Source: Oscillospiraceae bacterium (GTDB taxonomy: Bacteria; Bacillota; Clostridia; Oscillospirales; Oscillospiraceae). Taken from it: a DNA stretch of 8,297 bases. Within the stretch, counting starts at the first letter, position 1, and every line of letters begins with the position of its first letter. The notes beneath the pieces were generated by a model. The model saw nothing but the letters and a program-made list of their open reading frames with translations, was not told the origin of the DNA and ran no database searches. This document shows, piece after piece, positions 5,452-8,297 of the stretch. Made by a program: the position numbers and the translations under genes. The stretch covers positions 1 through 8,297 of the forward strand of contig JAEDJB010000084.1 in NCBI GenBank assembly GCA_016296565.1, written 5' to 3'.

Positions 5452-5471
5452 AGCATCCGCGTCAACCCTTG

Positions 5472-5516
5472 AAAAAATGCGTCTTCGTCCCTGATTGCCG
5501 GAACGAGGACGCATTT
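5472..5516 (-). terminator. Intrinsic terminator of the minD-mgsA unit
   Basis: A hairpin with 9 perfect outer pairs (5475-5483 with 5508-5516) continues inward with further imperfect pairs around a loop near 5491-5498. On the minus strand it is followed by a run of six T residues (aaaaaa at 5472-5477 on the plus strand), part of which can also pair in the stem. It begins 20 bp after the mgsA stop. It separates minD-mgsA from the hisS unit, implying that hisS has its own promoter or depends on read-through. Confidence 0.9.
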
Positions 5517-5536
5517 CTGTTACAGTATCGCAGTTT

Positions 5537-5953
5537 TTACACGGTGACAGGCTTAATGGCGGGATTGATGATCTCTCTCCAGTCCAGGTCGCCCCGCTCC
5601 AGGCCGTGGATCAGGATCTCCGCGGTGGCGGCGTTGGTGGCGAAGGGGATGTTATACTGGTCACACATCTGGTTGATGTACTTCAGATCCGGGTCCAGAT
5701 CGCTGGACTGGGGATCGGAGAAGAACAGAACCATGTCAATCTCGTTGTAGGCGATCCGTGCGCCAATCTGCTGGCTGCCTCCGTGGGCGTGGGACAGGAA
5801 GAGGCGGACGGGTAAGCCGGTGGCTTCTGCAACGAGTCGGCCGGTGGTGTTGGTGGCGCAGACGGTATGCTTGGACAGAATGCCGCAGTAAGCGATACAG
5901 AACTGGACCATCAGCTCTTTCTTGTGGTCATGACTCATCAAAGCAATATTCAT
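5537..5953 (-). CDS. mgsA: Methylglyoxal synthase homologue with altered active site
   Basis: 138 residues, slightly shorter than E. coli MgsA, which converts dihydroxyacetone phosphate to methylglyoxal and phosphate. The fold is clearly of the MGS family: the HDH motif at 8-10, ATNTTGRL at 33-40, GG-x-QQIGA at 58-65, FF-x-DP at 77-81, DPD at 87-89 and NIPFATNAATAE at 101-112. Two positions differ from E. coli: the catalytic Asp71 of GGDQQ is Ser60 (codon AGC), and His98 is Leu86 by my alignment; Asp101 is kept as Asp89. Catalytic activity is therefore uncertain. The protein could be a lineage variant, a weak enzyme, or a binding or regulatory homologue. The ATG follows AAAGGA at 9-nt spacing. 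It lies 83 bp after minD and ends before a strong terminator. The symbol reflects family, not proven activity. Confidence 0.88.
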   Translation of the reverse strand: MNIALMSHDHKKELMVQFCIAYCGILSKHTVCATNTTGRLVAEATGLPVRLFLSHAHGGSQQIGARIAYNEIDMVLFFSDPQSSDLDPDLKYINQMCDQYNIPFATNAATAEILIHGLERGDLDWREIINPAIKPVTV

Positions 5954-6036
5954 TCAGGCTCATCCTTTCCTGGGTTCCACCCGGAGGGGTGGTCCGCTGA
6001 ACTAAAATATGAGGAAGGTCCGCCAGGCTGTTCTCC

Positions 6037-6774
6037 TTACCATATCTTCATGAGAGGGACCGTCTCTCCCGCCAGCCGCCGGGCAATGTTCCCAAAGGCC
6101 TGGGCAGCCCCCCGCTGGGAGGTCTGCATCAGGGCCCGGCCGCTGCTTGCCGCCAGGAGCACCTGAGGGTCCTCCGGCACCAGCCCCAGAAGAGGCAGGC
6201 CGGCGGTGTCCATGGCGTCGTCGATGGTGGTGCCCAAACGGCGCAGCAGACGCCGCTTCACCCGGTTGACCACCAGGTGGACCGTGGGCAGATTGCTCAG
6301 CTGGGTCACCACCCGCTGGGCATCCCGCAGGGAAGAGGGGTCGCTCACCGCCACCACAATGGCCCGATCTGCGCCGGAAACCGCCATGCGGAACCCGGGA
6401 CCCAGGCCGGCGGGGGAGTCAATGAGAATGAAATCATAGCTCGCCCGGGCCTGCTCCAGCAGGGCATGAAAGCCGCTTTCACCGGGAAAATCCTCCGGCA
6501 GAGTCAGGGGTGCGGTGAGAAGATACAGGTTTGATACAGTCGGGTGGGGGGCAACAGCCCGGTCCAGCTCACACCGGCCGGAAATCACGTCACTGAAATC
6601 CATCAGCGCGGCGTCGGTCATGCCCAGGGTAATATCCAGGTTCCGCAGACCCACGTCGCCGTCGATGCACAGCACCCGCTTACCCTGAAGGGCCAAAGCC
6701 GAGCCCACACCGCCGGCCAGGGAGGTCTTTCCCGTGCCGCCTTTTCCGGATGTAATGACGATAACCGTGCCCAC
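6037..6774 (-). CDS. minD: MinD-like ParA-family ATPase, C-terminally short
   Basis: 245 residues. MinD positions the division septum by ATP-dependent membrane binding and recruits MinC and MinE. The deviant Walker A box GKGGTGKT is at 10-17 with Lys11 and Lys16, switch I DGDVGLRNLD is at 38-47 with Asp40, and Walker B ILIDSPAG is at 116-123. These are the same positions as in E. coli MinD. I chose the GTG at 6774 (MGTVIVITSGKGG) over the ATG at 6780 because AGGAGG lies 7 nt before the GTG but only 1 nt before the ATG. The protein ends at GNIARRLAGETVPLMKIW and lacks the final ~20 residues that carry the amphipathic membrane-targeting helix in typical MinD. No frame after the stop restores such a helix. 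No minC or minE is in the window. It is transcribed with mgsA. Confidence 0.88.
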   Translation of the reverse strand: MGTVIVITSGKGGTGKTSLAGGVGSALALQGKRVLCIDGDVGLRNLDITLGMTDAALMDFSDVISGRCELDRAVAPHPTVSNLYLLTAPLTLPEDFPGESGFHALLEQARASYDFILIDSPAGLGPGFRMAVSGADRAIVVAVSDPSSLRDAQRVVTQLSNLPTVHLVVNRVKRRLLRRLGTTIDDAMDTAGLPLLGLVPEDPQVLLAASSGRALMQTSQRGAAQAFGNIARRLAGETVPLMKIW

Positions 6775-6781
6775 TGCCATT

Positions 6782-6787
6782 CCTCCT
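6782..6787 (-). promoter_or_regulatory. Ribosome binding site that selects the minD GTG start
   Basis: On the minus strand this is AGGAGG, a perfect anti-16S match. It is 7 nt from the GTG at 6774 and only 1 nt from the ATG at 6780. Normal spacing is about 5-9 nt, so the GTG is the likely initiator. The resulting N-terminus also aligns without extra residues with typical MinD proteins. Confidence 0.8.
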
Positions 6788-6801
6788 GAAACTTCTGCTC
6801 C

Positions 6802-6830
6802 ATCTTAGCATAATTTCATAGATTTTGCAA
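6802..6830 (-). promoter_or_regulatory. Sigma-A type promoter for minD-mgsA with extended -10
   Basis: On the minus strand TTGCAA (6825-6830) is followed by a 17-bp spacer and TAAGAT (6802-6807). TGC directly precedes the -10 hexamer, forming an extended -10. Each hexamer matches consensus at 4 of 6 positions. The surrounding 6800-6850 region is strikingly AT-rich for this GC-rich window. It lies just after the rsmG stop (6850) and about 20-30 bp before the minD start, so minD-mgsA can be transcribed independently of rsmG. No clear rsmG terminator is seen, so read-through is also possible. Confidence 0.7.
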
Positions 6831-6849
6831 CCGTTTTTGTGCAAAGATA

Positions 6850-7569
6850 CTAAATTTTTGCCTCTTTGATCTTAGTCCATTTCCGCGGATACCCTTTGGG
6901 GGTGGGCCGGCTCTTGGAGACGGTGACGATGCGGTGGTAAACCTCGCTGTCCGGCAGCCGGTAGTCCATCACGAAGGGGGGCTCGCCCCCCAGGGTTTGG
7001 ATGATGGGCTCCGCCGCCTCGATCTCCTCGTCGGTCTTGTTGCTCTTCATGGCCATGAACAGGCCGCCGGGGCGGACATAGGGCAGGCAGAGCTCCGCCA
7101 GCATGGGCATGGCGGCCACCGCCCGGGACACCGCCGCGTCGTACCGGTCCCGGTGCTCCTTCTGAAGGGAAAGCTCCTCCGCCCGGCCCTTGATGAGGAC
7201 CACATCGGGCAGATCCAGCTCCTGGCAGAGCTCCGTTAACCAGTCCACCCGCTTGCCCAGGCTGTCCAGCAGGGTCAGCTGGATGGTGGGGTCCAGAATC
7301 CGCAGCACCAGGCCGGGAAAGCCCGCCCCGGTGCCCACGTCGATGACCTTTTTCCCTGTCAGCGCTTTAGAGGGCAACAGGGCCGCGCTGTCCAGGAAGT
7401 GGCGGGAGATTACCTCCGCCGGGTCGGTGATGGCGGTGAGGTTCATCACCTGGTTCTTTTCCAGCAGCCGGTCGCAGTAGAGGGCCAGCTTATCCACCGC
7501 CTCCGGCGCGGGGGAGAGACCCAATCGGGTCAGCCCGGTCCGGAGGGTTTCTTTCAGTTCGTCTGTCAT
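6850..7569 (-). CDS. rsmG: 16S rRNA (guanine-N7)-methyltransferase RsmG (GidB)
   Basis: 239 residues, typical for the family. RsmG uses S-adenosylmethionine to methylate N7 of the conserved G527 (E. coli numbering) in 16S rRNA; in other bacteria its loss gives low-level streptomycin resistance. Motifs are NQVMNLTAI at about 39-47, RHFLDS at 56-61, the SAM-binding VIDVGTGAGFPGL at 75-87, SRAVA at about 148-152, and the C-terminal PTPKGYPRKW. The ATG at 7569 is preceded by GAGG at 7-nt spacing. That site overlaps the stop codon of the upstream small membrane gene, which ends 9 bp earlier, so the two are probably co-transcribed and possibly coupled. In many bacteria rsmG sits with mnmG/gidA near the origin; here it does not, at least within the window. 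Confidence 0.96.
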   Translation of the reverse strand: MTDELKETLRTGLTRLGLSPAPEAVDKLALYCDRLLEKNQVMNLTAITDPAEVISRHFLDSAALLPSKALTGKKVIDVGTGAGFPGLVLRILDPTIQLTLLDSLGKRVDWLTELCQELDLPDVVLIKGRAEELSLQKEHRDRYDAAVSRAVAAMPMLAELCLPYVRPGGLFMAMKSNKTDEEIEAAEPIIQTLGGEPPFVMDYRLPDSEVYHRIVTVSKSRPTPKGYPRKWTKIKEAKI

Positions 7570-7578
7570 AGGCTTACC

Positions 7579-7764
7579 TCACCAGTTGATGATCTGGCCG
7601 GAGTAAAACACATAGAAGTATCCCAACGTCAGGGCGACCACAAGGGCCACCCCCACCCAGGCCAGGGCCCGGGTGAGGGGGCTTGTCTTTTTCTCCGGGG
7701 GCTTGATCTCCGGCGTCTCCTCCGCCGGGACCTGTTCTTCTTCCAAACGCTTCTCGGGTTCCAT
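7579..7764 (-). CDS. Small single-pass membrane protein of unknown function
   Basis: 61 residues. The first ~30 are charged and rich in Glu, Pro and Lys (MEPEKRLEEEQVPAEETPEI), followed by a hydrophobic segment at about 33-55 (LAWVGVALVVALTLGYFYVF) and a short tail ending SGQIINW. This suggests a cytoplasmic N-terminus and one membrane span. The start ATG has AAAGGAG at good spacing. It lies 12 bp after mscL and 9 bp before rsmG, so all three probably form one transcript. I recognise no family. A membrane partner of MscL is conceivable from position alone, but nothing in the sequence shows it. Confidence 0.82.
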   Translation of the reverse strand: MEPEKRLEEEQVPAEETPEIKPPEKKTSPLTRALAWVGVALVVALTLGYFYVFYSGQIINW

Positions 7765-7776
7765 AAGGGGCTCCTT

Positions 7777-8250
7777 TTACTTCTGCTCCTTCAGCAGGTC
7801 GCGGATCTCCATGAGGAGCTTTTCCTCGGCGGAGGGCTCCGGAGGCGCGGCCTCGGCAGCAGCCTCCTCTTCCTTCTTCCGGAGAGCTTCCATCTTGGTC
7901 TTGGCGGAGTTCATCACCTTGATGACGATAAAGACCACCAGGGCCACCAGGATAAAGTCGATGATGGTGGACAGGAAGGTGCCAATGCCGATGGTGACGG
8001 CGGCGGTGACTACCTCGCCGGCCTCGTCCAGAACCTCAGGCTGGAGAACGATGTTCAGCTGGGTCAGGTCGGTGCCCCCCAGGAAATAGCCGATGGCGGG
8101 CATGACCACGTCGTTGACCAGGGATGTGGTGATTTTGCCGAAGGCGGTGGCGATGATCACGCCGACGGCCATATCCATCACGTTGCCCCGGCTGATGAAT
8201 TCCTTGAATTCAGCGATAAAACCTTTTGCTTTCTTTTTTGCGTCTGCCAT
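7777..8250 (-). CDS. mscL: Large-conductance mechanosensitive channel MscL
   Basis: 157 residues, somewhat longer than E. coli MscL (136). It forms a homopentameric pore in the cytoplasmic membrane that opens under hypo-osmotic tension. The N-terminal amphipathic helix (about 8-20, KGFIAEFKEFISRG) leads into TM1, whose pore-lining segment is MDMAVGVIIATAFGKI at about 24-39. The constriction positions equivalent to E. coli Leu19 and Val23 are Met26 and Val30. TM2 is at about 93-113 (STIIDFILVALVVFIVIKVM). A longer Ala/Glu/Pro-rich linker then precedes the conserved C-terminal bundle helix EEKLLMEIRDLLKEQ. The ATG at 8250 follows AAGGA at about 10-nt spacing. Only 47 bp lie upstream in the window, and no promoter is visible there. 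Confidence 0.96.
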   Translation of the reverse strand: MADAKKKAKGFIAEFKEFISRGNVMDMAVGVIIATAFGKITTSLVNDVVMPAIGYFLGGTDLTQLNIVLQPEVLDEAGEVVTAAVTIGIGTFLSTIIDFILVALVVFIVIKVMNSAKTKMEALRKKEEEAAAEAAPPEPSAEEKLLMEIRDLLKEQK

Positions 8251-8297
8251 GATGCTCGTCCTTTCTTTCTGTCTTCCGTTTCATGGTAGGTGCGGGG

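Noticed and set aside
5973..5982. T-box-like match (GGGTGGAACC on the minus strand) between minD and mgsA
   Set aside because: Only 83 bp separate the genes, too little for a T-box specifier stem and terminator, and neither neighbour is an aminoacylation or amino-acid gene. It is better read as a chance match within a weak 6-bp hairpin.
8210..8284. 24-codon minus-strand frame starting at 8284 and overlapping the mscL start
   Set aside because: It has no ribosome binding site visible in the available upstream bases and encodes a highly basic, unremarkable peptide. The mscL ribosome binding site lies inside it.
7399..8289. Plus-strand open frame of 296 codons across rsmG, the small membrane gene and mscL
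   Set aside because: It spans three real genes on the other strand and has a His/Gly/Leu-rich low-complexity product typical of antisense frames in GC-rich DNA.

Overview
The window looks like chromosomal DNA from a GC-rich, Gram-positive anaerobe of the Clostridia, probably an Oscillospiraceae gut bacterium of the Flavonifractor/Pseudoflavonifractor type. That placement is inferred from the proteins, the strong AGGAGG-like ribosome binding sites, the hisS/aspS pairing and the style of the intergenic repeats; no rRNA gene is present to confirm it. Every convincing gene lies on the minus strand, so transcription runs from high to low coordinates.

In transcription order the window begins with mscL (mechanosensitive channel), a 61-residue single-pass membrane protein of unknown function, and rsmG (16S rRNA methyltransferase), all closely packed. 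A sigma-A type promoter with an extended -10 then starts a short minD - mgsA unit that ends at a strong hairpin terminator. Both genes are atypical: the MinD-like ATPase lacks the usual C-terminal membrane-targeting helix, and the methylglyoxal synthase homologue lacks two active-site residues. A 155-bp MITE-like repeat follows. Next comes an apparent operon: hisS (of the eukaryotic/archaeal-like HisRS subtype), two tandem paralogous membrane-anchored proteins of unknown function (the first overlapping hisS by ATGA), a 27-residue membrane peptide, and aspS.

The most unusual part lies downstream of aspS (about 552-1031). The last ~70 bp of aspS is present three times: once as the real gene end and twice as orphan tails. 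The tails are separated by two identical 132-bp elements that have terminal inverted repeats and three internal hairpins. The original transcription terminator (502-533) now sits beyond the farthest orphan tail, giving aspS an apparent 3' UTR of about 400 nt. The middle tail is a chimera of the outer two, which is what one unequal crossover would produce, so the history can be read from the sequence: an element-associated replacement of the aspS 3' end, then a 201-bp tandem duplication.

The left 480 bp holds no convincing gene. It contains a 4 x 22-bp GC-rich tandem repeat, a GC-rich hairpin, and a second MITE-like element of the same family as the one upstream of hisS but in the opposite orientation. 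No CRISPR array, tRNA, rRNA, transposase, defence system or biosynthetic cluster is visible. The content is housekeeping genes plus an interesting repeat-driven rearrangement and a few atypical proteins.
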